From assembly GCF_003286085.1 (NCBI RefSeq), contig NW_020825327.1:1922001-1986000 (forward strand): a stretch of 64,000 nt of DNA, read 5' to 3'. The position numbers were made by a program, and so were the translations under genes. The notes under the pieces were generated by a model that did no database searches, was not told where the DNA came from, and saw nothing but the letters and a program-made list of their open reading frames with translations. The DNA is from Drosophila persimilis (lineage: Eukaryota; Arthropoda; Insecta; Diptera; Drosophilidae). The stretch's first letter is position 1; every line of letters begins with the position of its first letter. Positions 9,591-20,622 of this stretch are shown in pieces.

Positions 9591-12500
9591 GCCACGGTCT
9601 TAGTCAAAAATCGTTCCGGAGTTTTAGTTCCCTGCCGAGCGTTGCTGGATTCCGGCTCCCAGTTGCATCTAATAACTTCTCATTTCGCGAATCAGCTTCA
9701 GCTTCGAAAAATTAAATCATCGACTGCAGTCTCGGGAATAGGCGACTCTAGCTTCGTCACGGATGGATTTTCGGTCAACGTTAGCCTGCACTCTCGCTCA
9801 TCGGATTACTCAACTCTCATCACTGCCATTGTAGCCTCTAGCATAACCGATCGACAGCCAAGCTTTGGAATTGACACTCAAAACTGGAACATTCCATCTA
9901 ACATACCACTAGCTAATCCGGAGTTTTATAAGCCGCAGCGCGTCGATCTGCTAATTGGCGCAAGTCTGTTTTTCGAGCTCCTGTGTGTTGGTCAGGTCAA
10001 GCTACTGCCAGGATTGCCTTCAATTCAGAAAACGCGCTTGGGATGGGTCGTGTCTGGAAGTTGTTCGGTTCCTCGTTGATGGTCTCTCGCGCTCGGGCCG
10101 TAGCTGCTGAGGATAATAGTCCAGAGGATCGGCTTGAGGTGCTTCTTCGGAGGTTTTGGGAGGTAGAAAATTGCATCGAACCAATAGTAAAGTCTACCAA
10201 AGAAGAGCTAGATTGTGAAGCACACTTTGTGCAGCATTTCCGTCGACTACATAAAGGCGATTATTGTGTTCGGCTGCCAGCAAAATAAAATTTGGATCTC
10301 CTTGGAGAATCTTACAATCAAGCGCTTCGTAGATTCCTGACCCTTGAGAGAAAGTTAGATCGTCGCCCTGATGTTAAATCTTAGTATGCAGCATTTATAA
10401 AGGAGTACCTTGATTTAGGCCATATGTCTCAGGTTCCTACCCAGTCAATCAGCAACTGCCGATATTTTTTGCCTCACCATTGCGTCATGAAGGAAGATAG
10501 TTCTACGACCAAGCTTCGCGTAGTTTTTGATGGATCCGCTTCAACCTCATCTGGATATTCCCTGAACGACGTTTTAATGGCTGGTCCCGTAATCCAACCC
10601 AAACTGTTTCATATTTTTGCTCGATTTCGGTCATACGCCGTTGCGATTACGGGAGATATCTGTAAGATGTATCGTTGTGTAAGAGTCTCGACCGAGGATA
10701 GCAACTTGCAGTGTATTCTGTGGAGAAACTCCAGGGAAGAAGACTTGCGTGTGTTTCAATTGGACACCGTTACTTATGGGACGAAGCCTGCCTCCTATTT
10801 ATCTGTGCGAGCGATGCATCAGTTGGCAATGGACGAGCAGATGGCGTTTCCAGTTGGAGCTGAAATCCTTCGCCGTGACTTCTACGTGGATGACTTGATA
10901 TCTGGAGCCAGCTCTCAGGAGGAGGCTATCCGAATTCGTGAGCAAACTACTGGAATTTTGTCTAGAGGTCAGTTAAGATTGAGGAAATGGTGTTCGAACG
11001 TCCCTGCTGTGCTGGATGGAGTTCCGGAAGAGGACAAGGAAACATTTTTGAGGTTCGACGATGGCAGCCATGTGACTAAAACTTTAGGACTTGCGTGGGA
11101 TCCGGTTTCTGATCTACTATTATTTTCGTTCTCGGCCCTTCAATCTTCTTTGAATTCCTGCAGGCGCTCTGTTTTGTCATCCATAGCGCGATTCTACGAT
11201 CCTCTCGGACTAGCTGGTCCCGTAATTACTAAATCCAAAATCTTTCTCCAGCGTTTGTGCCAAGAGAAGTTGTCCTGGGATGAAAGCCTTCCAGTCGCAC
11301 TGAACACCGAGTGGCAGGAAATATGCACCAGTTTTGGTCAGATTCGTCGACTTGAATTTCCTCGGCGGGTACTCGTTCCAGACTCTACGCTGGAAATTCA
11401 TGGATTTTGCGATGCCAGCATCGAGGCTTATGGTGCATGCATTTATGTGGTGTCCAAGGGTCAGCATTCCAGCAGTCACTTACTTTGTGCCAAATCTCGT
11501 GTGGCTCCTTTGAAAACATTTACAGTACCAAAGTTGGAGCTTTGTGGAGCGGAGTTGCTGGCTAGGCTCATATCTGAGATAGCTGGAATGAATGTCTTCA
11601 AGGGAAGGTGTTACTGTTGGTGTGCGCTCTCTTGGATTCGGGACGAGCCGTCAAGATTTAATATTTTTGTTGCAAATAGAGTGTCAACGATTCAGGAAAT
11701 GACCGAAAAAATGGAATGGCGCTATGTTCCCACAGCTTTAAACCCAGCCGACATTCTGTCTCGAGGGGCTCATCCGACTGAGCTGAATGAGTCACCTCTT
11801 TGGGCTCATGGTCCTCCATTTCTTTGCGGCTCCTCAGATGACTGGCCACCCACTGTGCTACCTGATAAGCCAGCCCTTGAACTGCGTCGGAAGGCTCTTC
11901 TGGTTAAATCGCCCTACATGGACATTGTTGCTGATTCCAAGTATGCGAATTCATTTGCTTCTTTGCAACGCGTTTTCAGATACATTCACAAGTTTTGCAA
12001 CCGAATTCGGCACCCCGGACTCACTGTCTCAGACATTGAACATGGAACCCAGGTATTGCTACGACTAGTCCAGCGTACTCAGCTATGGGAGGACATGAAG
12101 TCACTGCGGGCAAGGGGAGCAGTCTCCTCATCGAGCTCAATCGCATCGTTATCGCCATTCATGGATCAGTTTGGACTTCTCAGGGTAGATGGTCGACTGA
12201 AAAACTCTTCGTTGGATTTTGATGGCCGTCATCCAATCATCTTGCCCAGCAGCCTTCCACTGACTCTTGCAATAATCTCCCATTTTCATGTGCGGAATCT
12301 GCACGCTGGTCCTCGAGCTTTGCTTGGACTAATTCAATCCCAATATTGGCCTATTGGGGGGAGGAAGGGCAGTCAAGGCAGCAATCAATTTTGTCGGCGC
12401 TAAGAATGAGCTGATGGAATTAAAGCGCCTGGTCCTCAGCGATGACCATCAGAAGGCGCTGCTGGATTTTTGCTTGGTAGAGGCTATAGACTGGCACTTC

Positions 12501-12638
12501 ATTCCTCCGCGCTCCCCTCATTTTGGTGGTCTATGGGAGGCTGCAGTGAAGACGGCCAAGTACCACTTCTACCGTGCGATAGGCAACTCGGTTCTTGGAT
12601 TTGACGAGCTGCGCTGTTGTGCCACATCACGGCAGTGA
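9591..12638 (+). pseudogene. pol: BEL-A pol (protease, RT, RNase H, partial integrase)
   Basis: Aspartic protease with active-site LLDSGSQ near 9645 (DUF1758 type). A frameshift near 10075 and stops at 10286 and 10381 follow. RT is open from 10424 to 12403: motif A is TGDICKMY and the catalytic box is FYVDDL. RNase H starts FCDASIEAYGA and has the VPKLELCGAELLARL glutamate region, but the later WSDS-type aspartate is lost in a small deletion near 11615. The integrase is interrupted at 12357, where the core carrying the first two catalytic acidic residues is missing. Only the block with the final glutamate (PHFGGLWEAAVK) remains. The polymerase cannot be functional. Confidence 0.88.
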
Positions 12639-13118
12639 TTAATTTAAGACCTTTAGTTTCAATTTCAGAGAGCCCTGCCGATCTAGATGTTCTAACTCCA
12701 GCGCATTTCTTTCATCCGTGCTGTAATGAGACATAAGATGAGCATGGATTCCCTTCCGTACGAGTACGGTGGTTCTGTTCCTGCTTACCGATGTTGAGTA
12801 ACGAAGGTTGTAATTTGAGGACTTTAGTCCGGCCACAGAGTTGCCTGACGCAATCCACGGCTTCTGGACTAAAGCAATGTCAGCGTGCCCTTGCTCCGTG
12901 GCAATGTGGAACTTCGCAGACGCTACCTTGCTTTTATGAAGATTGAGTTGCATCACCCTTAGTGTCATTGTGGCTAACTCAACATCGCACGACGGGTTGA
13001 CTATGATTGTCAGGTCCTCCTCCTCGTCCGAGTCGTCCAGCGCAAGACCCTGGGCGGCCTCCACTATGGTCTCCAGACCTAGGTCCTTCTCGACCTTGCC
13101 TGCCTGGAGGGTGTGCAC
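12639..13118 (-). pseudogene. LOA-A ORF1 end and endonuclease start
   Basis: Reading from 13118 downward: an acidic tail of the RNA-binding ORF1 (DSDEEEDLTIIV), then the start of an APE-type endonuclease (LRVMQLNLHKSKVASA, ADIALVQKPWI). It aligns with the LOA-B ORF1 end and ORF2 start at 19.2-19.3 kb. In LOA-A the two are in one frame, whereas in LOA-B they overlap in different frames. The usual catalytic glutamate of the QEPW motif reads QKPW here. Sequence stops at the BEL-A junction, about one third into the endonuclease. The element is 5'-truncated at 13118. Confidence 0.8.
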
Positions 13119-13190
13119 ATTTCTTAGTAGTTTCTTAGTAAATTTAGTGCTAATTTTCCTCGAATGTTAGTCTAACAGCTATCTAACACA
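13119..13190 (+). mobile_element. CR1-A 3' UTR remainder right of LOA-A
   Basis: Begins with the right TSD ATTTCTTAGT (13119-13128). TCCTCGAATGTTAGTCTAAC follows and matches the 3' end of the reverse-strand CR1-A copy at about 14603-14640. It therefore completes the CR1-A copy interrupted at 5527. DINE-1 sequence follows. Confidence 0.65.
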
Positions 13191-13516
13191 AAGAACAAAA
13201 ATCTGTTGCATCCACAATATTGCAGGTACTAGAAAACTAGAAACGCACAATCATAGAGTATAACCATATCTATCAGATTGCTGAATCTGGATCAGATTAG
13301 ACAATTTTTACAGCCGAAAGGAACAAATCAAACTGCAGTGGCTATACAGCGCCCGACGTCACGCTCAGACTGATTTTCTGTCTCTCTCGCACGCACTCTT
13401 TGTCGTGTCGTTTAATATTAGCGGCGTCTGCCGGAGGAGAGCCATACTACTAAGTATCGGGTATAAATGTAGAGTTGCGGTGTCCGCAGCAACTCACAAC
13501 GTTCCCCCTCGTTTAC
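13191..13516. mobile_element. DINE-1/INE-1-like Helentron, 3' fragment
   Basis: Shares GCATCCACAA-type repeats and the end block GGTATAAATGTAGAGTTGCG with the longer copy at 51818-52603; that end block is characteristic of Drosophila DINE-1. Non-autonomous, no coding capacity. It lies between CR1-A and an antisense BEL fragment. Confidence 0.75.
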
Positions 13517-14510
13517 TTCAGGGCACATGTGTCGTAACTCTGACATTCCAGCAGACATTAGATGCATATCCTTCCAATATGGGTCCAAGTCATAGTATAC
13601 GATCATGGTCCACTCAGAAGTTGCTATTCGTGATGTTCCAAGCTTCTCATAAAATATTGCAGGCTTGTTTGCGAATTGTGTCACATTTATTGACTGTGAC
13701 AATGCTAATGGAAGTATGAGCAACAGCACTAATAATGTTGATGTTAATTTAGGTAAAAATATTCTTGTTCGCTGTTTGGGTGGCTCATTATTTTCCGTGC
13801 TGTCATTGATCACGTTGTTGGAACGTTTGATTGCCACATCTTCGGGCGCTTGTATACGCCAGATGCTGTTTTAACATCAACTACTCTTACGTGGTTGTCC
13901 TGTCCAGGATATGTCTTAATGATGCGACTCATTGGCCACTTCATTACTGGAAGGTTGTCTTCCTTCACCAAAACTAATAATCCTTCAGGTACGTTTGGTG
14001 AAGCGGTCTTCCACTGATGCCGAGCTTGCAATTCTTGGAGGTATTCCGTAGACCATTGTTTCCAGAATGAATGCTTTAATGCGATACCAATTCCCAGCGC
14101 TTTACCAATGTTTTTCCTTGTTGATCAACACTGACGTCAGGTGGCGTTGTCAATGGTTCACCAATCAAGAAGTGTCCTGGGCTGAGCGCTGTTGTATCAG
14201 TGGGGTCATTTGACATTGGAGGGATGGGTCAAGAATTGAGAATCGCTTCAATTTCGATTATCACTGTGTTCAATTCTTCAAATGTCAAAGAAGCTGTGTT
14301 GGTGGTTGTTATCAGCAGCTTTTTTGCAGCTTTTTTGCTGATTTTACTGCTGCTTTGCAGAGGCCGCCAAACGATTGAGCCCTGGGAGGAATGAATTTAA
14401 ATTCCACTTGTTTTTCACTGCCTTTGTGGAAAAGCAGCAGAACACGGTGATGTATGCCTTATCTGGTCTTTTGCCTCGGATCTTATCTTTTGTGGACGTT
14501 GACATGCAAT
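13517..14510 (-). pseudogene. BEL-C integrase/env fragment
   Basis: Reading from the right: an integrase core strand (RGKRPDKAYITVFCCFSTKA), a deletion, the integrase C-terminal block with a stop near 14208, the pol tail domain (VLVKEDNLPVMKWPMSRII), then the start of an envelope-type ORF. That ORF has a hydrophobic signal-like segment near 13728 and breaks off about 70 residues later, at DINE-1. The order matches BEL-B at 48-49 kb, but the residues are clearly diverged, so this is a related but different family. Confidence 0.82.
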
Positions 14511-14602
14511 GAGTGCATCTTTCAAGAGACGGTGCAATTACTGCACCGTCAAGTGTCCCGTGTGACACCAGCAGAAGGCTGTTACGCGAGCATGCAGGAA
14601 AT

Positions 14603-15547
14603 ATAGCTGTTAGACTAATATTCGAGGAAGATAAGCACGAAAGTTTCTAAGAGAACTAGACATGCATTCAAAATAAGCATAAAAATAAAAATACCACTTC
14701 AATTACTAATTACTAGAAAGATGTGTAAGGATTAGTAATTTAATAAGAGGAAGAGAATTAGTGGTGGATATAATATGGTAGAGGGAACTATAATCCGAGC
14801 ATAAGACCATAAACGGTTCATGCAAGGAATAATTCGATCTACAAAGTGGAAGGAACAACGGTATAAAATTTCTAGTCAGTCTAATAGGAATCGTGAAGTT
14901 TATGTCTATGTCACCCCTGATCAAGTTGTGCATAAATATCACAACAAGAATTTTTCTACGGTTAACTAAGGATGGGAGGTTTACTAATAGTAGTCTACTA
15001 GAGTAAGATGGGAGTCTCACACCTTCATCCCAGTTAAGGCCCCGCAGAGCAAAGAGTAAAAAACTTTTCTGTACTGATTCTATACGGTCCTGGTGTAGTT
15101 TGTACTGAGGGCACCATACACAGGAGCCGTATTCTAAGATCGGACGAACAAGCGAGGTATAGAGAGTCTTTGTTATATGGGGGTCGTCAAATTCCTTTAT
15201 TTACCATGGTAGAAATGTGTTCGGAAAACTTTAACTTGGGGTCTAACATAACACCCCAATCAACCACCAGGGTAATTCTCTCAAGAGAACTCTCTCAACA
15301 CCATGGCTGAAAGTTATTGAGATCGGATTGCAAGCGAGAATGAAATCAAATGTCCTTATACTGGACACAGAGTTTAACATCATCCGCTTACATAAGTACT
15401 CGAGAGTATGTTAATACTGAAGGCAAGTCATTAATGAAGAGTGTGAAGAGTAAGGGGCCTAGATGGCTGCCCTGTGGTACTCCCGAAGAAACCTTTACTG
15501 GTAAAGAGAGGGAGTTTTTGAAGAGTCCTCTTTGAGACCTGGAACAA
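14603..15547 (-). pseudogene. CR1-A copy on reverse strand, 3' part
   Basis: Reverse-strand homologue of the unit CR1 fragments: C-terminal block 15020-14706, and RT motif B/YADD region around 15540-15390 with stops. The 3' UTR runs to about 14603. Its 5' continuation lies at 20609-21108 beyond LOA-B. The 60 or so bases between BEL-C and this end show nothing recognisable. Confidence 0.8.
15534..15547. repeat. LOA-B target-site duplication, left
   Basis: GAGACCTGGAACAA, identical to 20609-20622. In uninterrupted CR1-A copies this site occurs once (as GAGAGCTGGAACAA, reverse complement), which confirms the LOA-B insertion and its exact ends. Confidence 0.92.
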
Positions 15548-15665
15548 GGTTAGGTTAGGTTGAGGCGGCTGTCGTGCTCGCTCGGAACCCGTCACACTTA
15601 GGCCGGTTTCGGCCCGTTGTGATAACGCATAGGATCATTTCCTTCCTGCGTTGTGAGACTTCCTG

Positions 15666-18600
15666 TCAGCAATTATCCCATCCAGATGCTCTCACAAAGT
15701 TCGCTATCCTCCTGGGACATAGTTTGGACATCTCTGAGATGTCGTGTAGAAAGGCTGAGCCCAGGTGCTGTAGCCTTCTTCTGCTGAGAGCTGGGCAGGA
15801 GCAGAACAGATGTTCCACTGTCTCCTCCTCTTCCTCGTCTCTACAGCTGCGACAAAAATCGTTATGTGGGGCCCCCAGCCTGTTAGCGTGGGTGCCTATT
15901 AGCCAGTGTCCCGTGAGGGAACGTGTGACTACGCTGCACCCTTTCCTGCTTAGCTTGAGGAGCTCGGAGGTGCGCTTCATGTCCATGGTCGGCCATGTTT
16001 GCCGAGTTGTGCGACATCGTGGCACTGTTTGCCACATATCGTTTTTTAGTAGCTTGTATTGCTCCCTTATAATGAGCTTACAGGTGGCCATTGGCATACA
16101 GATATCCTCCTTGTCTTGGAGAAGGGGGATTGTAGTGCCAGATGTGGCCAGCTCGTCCGCTATACAGTTGCCCTCGATGTCCCGGTGGCCCGGGACCCAA
16201 ATTAGGCTAATAGCAAATTGCTGAGCCATCTCGTGCAGAGATTTGCGGCAGTCTGCCACGGTGGCCGAGTTCGAGGAAATCGCGCTTAGCGATTTGATCG
16301 CAGCCTGGCTGTCGCTATAAATGTTTAGCTTGGTTGGCGTGACGGCAGCCGCTTGTAGGCAGTCTAGAGCCTCCCTGATTGCTATGACTTCCGCTTGAAA
16401 GACACTGTAATGATCTGGGAGTCTGACGGAATGCCTTATGTTTAGCTGTTCAGAGTAGATTCCCCCTCCGACTCTGTCGTCCAGCTTTGATCCATCTGTG
16501 AAGATGTTTATGGCCCCATCTGGGCCTGGGAGTCCCTCGAGCCATTCGTCTCTGTGAGGGATGATTGTGTCGAAAGGAGTGTCTGTGTACTCTCTTGGAA
16601 CTTGGTAGTCTGTTTTTGATCGGACGGTACTGCTATTATTTAATATGGCTGAGTGACCTATGCACTGTGTCACCCATTGATCTGAGTCTCTTAGACGTAT
16701 TGCTGCTGCTTCTGCCCGTTCCTTTCCTGCGAGGTCAAGGCTCTGTAGGCATAGGATGGCATTTAGCGCATCATTTGGGGTGGTGCGAAGAGCTCCGCTG
16801 ATGCATAGGGCGGCAGTCCGCTGGACTTTGCCCAGTTGCTTGGTGATCGCCCTTTTTGATAGGGCCGGCCACCACACCGTAACTCCGTAGAGTAGTATTG
16901 GACTAACTATAGCTTGATATATCCATTGGACCATGCTTGGGATCATACCCCATCTTAGCCCAATAGCTTTTTTGCATGTATAGAGTGCAGTCATTGCCTT
17001 CTTCACTCTGTCTTTGACATTCAGGTTCCAGCTAAGCTTCTTGTCAATTACCAACCCTAAGTAACTGGCACTGTCACTAAAGGAGAGCCTGCATCCTTGT
17101 AGTATTGGAGGGTTGAGGGGCGAAACCTTGTATTTATTTGTGAATAGTACGAGTTCCGTTTTTGAGGGATTTACTCCCAGACCGCGCGATTCTGTCCAAT
17201 CCGACAGTTGCGCTAGCTTTGTGGACATTAGGTCGCACAGTGTTTGGGGGTATTTCCCCGAGAAGATAATCGCAACGTCGTCCGCATAGGCCACGACTTT
17301 GCAGCCCCCCCCCTCTAGGTCACATAGAATCTTGTTGACTGCTATGTTCCACAGAAGAGGAGACAGGACACCACCTTGCGGGGTGCCTCTGTTGACATAC
17401 CTTGACTGGGCGGACGATCCCATCGATGATGTCACCGTCCTGCATGTGAGCAATTGATCAATGAGCATCACCAAGTGACGGTCCACCCCCAGGTCAGTCA
17501 GGGCTTCTGTAATGGCACCCGGTACAGCGTTGTTGAAAGCTCCCTCAATATCAAGAAAGGCTATTAGTGAGTACTCTTTGTGATGCAGAGATTTCTCTAC
17601 CGCTGAGATCACTTCATGAAGAGCCGTTTCCGTGGATTTTCCTTTCCGGTAGGCATGCTGTGCGCCTGACAGCAACTGAGGGTGTATAGTTGTCCTCAGT
17701 TGCAGCCCGACGAGTCTCTCAAAGGTTTTGAGGAGTAAGGACGATAGGCTGATTGGTCTAAAGTCTTTTGCAGCTGAGTTCGAGGCTTTCCCAGCTTTGG
17801 GAATGAAGACTATCTTTGCCTTAAGCCATGTTCGCGGGATTGTACCCACAGCCAGTATCTTCCTGAAGATACCTTGTAGCCAGTTGATGGCCGTATCCCC
17901 GGCCTTCTGAAGTTGGGCCGGGATTACCTGGTCTGGGCCTGGCGATTTGAACGGGTTGAAGCTGTTTATTGCCCAGCTTATGTTACGTTTTGTGAGGATG
18001 TGATCCATCGAGGTTACCGGTCCCTCTCCTGGAAGATGTGCCGTCTCGATGGTTGTGCACCCTGGAAAATGTGTGTCTAGTAGAATGTGCAGGGACTCCT
18101 CACTGGAGTTAGTCCACGTGCCGTCATTCCTTTTAAGATACCATACCGAGGGGTACGTTTTTGAGAGAATCTTACGAAGCCTTGCGGCCTCTGACGTTTC
18201 CTCAATTTCCGAGCCAAATTTTTGCCAAGAGGCCCTTTTTGCTTTCCTTGTTTCCTTTTTATATAGTGACAGACTGATTTTGTAGTCTGCCCAGTGGCTC
18301 TCCTCGTTCGCGCTTTTGGCCCTGTTGAGGAGGGTCCTGCAGCTTTTACGTAGTATGTCTATTTGTTTTGACCACCAGGGGGGTTTCTTTTCCCCCTAGG
18401 TTTGCTAGAGGGGCATGCTGCCGCGAAGGCTTTGTTGCATGCCTCTGTGAACCTGTTCACTAGGCGATCTAGGTCGTCTTTTGTGTCAGGGCATGATGGT
18501 GCTTTGGAGGGGAGTAAGTCCTCCAGGGCTGAGCTATATTTTTCCCAGTTGGCTTTCCTGGGATTAGTATAGTCCTTAAGTTTCGGACACTCGAGGGATA

Positions 18601-19288
18601 GTGTGGTCTCGATGTATCTGTGGTCAGAGAAAGAGTGGTCATCAAGGACTTGCCAACTCCTGACTATGTCTAACAGGTTGGAAGACACTAGGGTGATGTC
18701 AATAACCTCCTGTCGATTTTTAATTATAAAAGTGGGGTCGTTGCCCCGATTACAAATAAATAGATTTGAGTTAAGGATGAAGCTGAAAAGTGACTCACCC
18801 CTTACATTTGTGTTCGAGCTCCCCCATTGAGTGTGGTGAGCGTTGGCATCGCAACCTATTAATAGGTCTATGTCCGACCTCTCGCTGTCGCTGGCTAGTT
18901 TGCGAACAAGGTCGTTGGGAGGATCGTTTCCCTCATGGGCCATGTAGGACGACATCAGCCTTAGATGTGTCCCTTTCAGCTCTAGGCTTGCCGCCGTGTT
19001 GTCGCTATCGCTATAATTATGGAGCAGAAAGATATTAAGGTGCTTTCTGGCGAGAATGCAGGTGCGGGTTTTACCTTCATGTTGAGCTACAATTATCTTG
19101 TACTCCTTCGACCCTAGTCCACAAACCTTGTCTCCCACTATCCAAGGTTCCTGGATCAGGGCTACGTCTGCTCCGCTCTCTTCGAGGCGGAGTATAAGAG
19201 CAGCGGATGCTGCTTTACAGTGGTGGAGATTGATCTGAAGGAGCCTCAGGGACATCCTTAGTGTTCTCCACCACTGTAATGTCGGCAT
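15666..19288 (-). pseudogene. LOA-B ORF2: endonuclease, RT, RNase H
   Basis: Polyprotein that nicks the target, reverse transcribes and degrades RNA. Endonuclease (19288-18361): QINLHHCKAA, ALIQEPWI, GCDANAHHTQWG and FSDHRYIETTL are the usual APE catalytic blocks. One frameshift in a C-run at about 18385 separates it from the rest, which is open from there to 15666. RT: FLDIEGAFNN, RGTPQGGVLSPLLWN, AYADDVAI. RNase H: TDGSKLDDRVGGG, AEVIAIREAL, YSDSQAAIKS, WVPGHRDIEGNCIADEL, with all four acidic positions present. A C-terminal zinc finger (CRSCRDEEEEETVEHLFCSCP) ends the protein. The start overlaps the end of ORF1 in another frame. Apart from the single frameshift the ORF looks intact. Confidence 0.9.
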
Positions 19289-20117
19289 CCGGATCGTCCT
19301 CGACTTCCTCGTGGCAACACATCGCCTCGAAGTCGCATCTCAGCGTGCATCTCTCTGTGTGATCGTCGGGTGCTTCGATCTCCGAGGCAGCGTCCTGCTC
19401 GACTGGCTTGTCGACAGGACGTGCCTCGGCCGCCGCATCCGACTTGTAGACCTTTACGGTCACAGAGCTGAACCCAAAATTGAGCTCGCCTTTGGCAGCC
19501 TCAATCGGGGCCAGCGACTCTTTGTCTAGGACGACCACCGCCTGGTTTGTGGGGCGTCCTTTCTCTGGCAATCTGCGCGAACGATGCGTTAGGCAGCACT
19601 CTGGAGCGCTTCGGTGTCGGCCCCGGAGTCTCCTGCGAGCGCTGCCTTTTTTGCTGAGGGGCTTCCTTCTTTGGTGCTTCCTTGCCAAAGTTCGGCAGCA
19701 CCTTCGAGGTCCTCTCAACCTTCTTTATCCATTTGTCCGTCGGGCTGGACATCTGGCTTGCGTTCTGCCGACGGAGTATATTGCCAGCACTCCTTCTAAC
19801 GGCATATGTAAAAGATTTGGCTTGGACACTAGTAGATGGTGACTCATCACCCGCCACTTTACCAGCAGGCAGAGCAGCCGCAGGATTGCATAGCCACTCT
19901 GCCAAGGTATCGGTTTTGGGAGCCAATTCACCACCCTCCCCGACACCGGGATGGGACCCCTTTGGGCTCTCCCTAGCATCTTCCGCCGCGCAGGTTTTCC
20001 CTGCTGATTTGCGGGTCGGGCCCGGCCTTTGGGCCGCTGCCTTCCCCTGTTTGGGATTGCTCCTGTTGGCATTTGGGGAGTGCCAGACTCATTTTGTTTG
20101 TTTTTAAATTCTTCCAT
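19215..20117 (-). pseudogene. LOA-B ORF1, gag-like RNA-binding protein
   Basis: Basic, proline-rich first ORF of the LOA element, starting at MEEFKNKQNES (20117). It is read in three segments with frameshifts near 19940 and 19555: a Lys/Arg-rich N-terminus, a central block (DTLAEWLCNPAAALPAGK, VRRSAGNILRRQ), and an acidic C-terminus ending QSPPL at 19215. No CCHC knuckle is visible. Such proteins coat element RNA; that role is family knowledge. The last 74 nt overlap the start of ORF2. Confidence 0.72.
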
Positions 20118-20495
20118 TCTTTTCCCACGAGCTGCAGAGAAGGGGTACGGTCCGTCCGGGCAAAGATCCACGTTGCCCGGATAAGGCATACTTAGAACAA
20201 GGGGCTGCCAAGTCCCTGAGCTCTCCGTTAACGACTGAGCTAGTTTTATATACCGGGCCCCCAGCCAGGCTGACTCTCGGGTCGAATAACACTCTTAGTC
20301 CGGACCGGTGTGAGCTGAATATTGGGGGTTGGGATGTGGGTAGGTAGTGTGTAGGGATAGGGAAGTGTGTGAGCTACTTATACGAGGCGGCACCACAAGC
20401 GCATCGTCAGTGTTGCTACTTCGCGAACACCCGCTGGCTGTCCGGGGCTGCTTATTTTCGATACTCTCCCTAGGGATGTCCGATTATTCGCAGCT

Positions 20496-20528
20496 GACCT
20501 ACCTATATGACCTGTATATAGGTAGGTC
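20496..20528 (-). other. Perfect 13-bp hairpin in LOA-B 5' UTR
   Basis: GACCTACCTATAT and ATATAGGTAGGTC are perfect inverted arms around a 7-nt loop, about 80-112 nt from the 5' end of the element RNA. A second stem-loop is formed nearer the end (GGTGGCTCA with TGAGGCCACC, one bulge). The 490-nt leader 20118-20608 has no ORF of interest. Confidence 0.85.
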
Positions 20529-20608
20529 GTTCGCTATCCGCAACCTGCGACCCGTCCGGTGGCCTCAGCTAGGCCCCCTTTGAGCCACCTCACGAGCTCA
20601 TCAGACCA

Positions 20609-20622
20609 GAGACCTGGAACAA
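20609..20622. repeat. LOA-B target-site duplication, right
   Basis: GAGACCTGGAACAA, second copy, adjoining CR1-A sequence AAAGATAGCTAG that continues the interrupted RT. Confidence 0.92.

Larger units (their letters stand above)
7985..12638 (+). mobile_element. BEL/Pao retrotransposon BEL-A, 3' end lost
   Basis: LTR, primer site, gag, protease, RT, RNase H and a piece of integrase in BEL/Pao order (integrase last). It sits within LOA-A: LOA-A 3' sequence is on the left and its endonuclease start is on the right (12639-13118). The 3' LTR, the integrase end and about 150 codons of LOA endonuclease are missing at 12638/12639, so one deletion removed both. All three reading-frame blocks carry stops or frameshifts. 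Confidence 0.88.
15548..20608 (-). mobile_element. LOA-clade retrotransposon LOA-B, nearly full length
   Basis: 5061-bp element with both ends fixed by the 14-bp TSD. In its own orientation: a 5' UTR of about 490 nt with strong hairpins, ORF1 from 20117, ORF2 from 19288, a short 3' UTR, and a CCTAACCTAACC tail (TTAGG-type repeat on the + strand). It is inserted in a reverse-strand CR1-A copy, in the same orientation as its host. One frameshift in ORF2 and two in ORF1 are the only lesions seen, so it is among the younger insertions here. Confidence 0.92.

Noticed and set aside
20575-20608. CTGATGAG near the LOA-B 5' end as a hammerhead ribozyme core
   Set aside because: The downstream GAAA and a closing stem II in the right place are missing; the only nearby pairing (GAGC/GCTC) would consume core bases.
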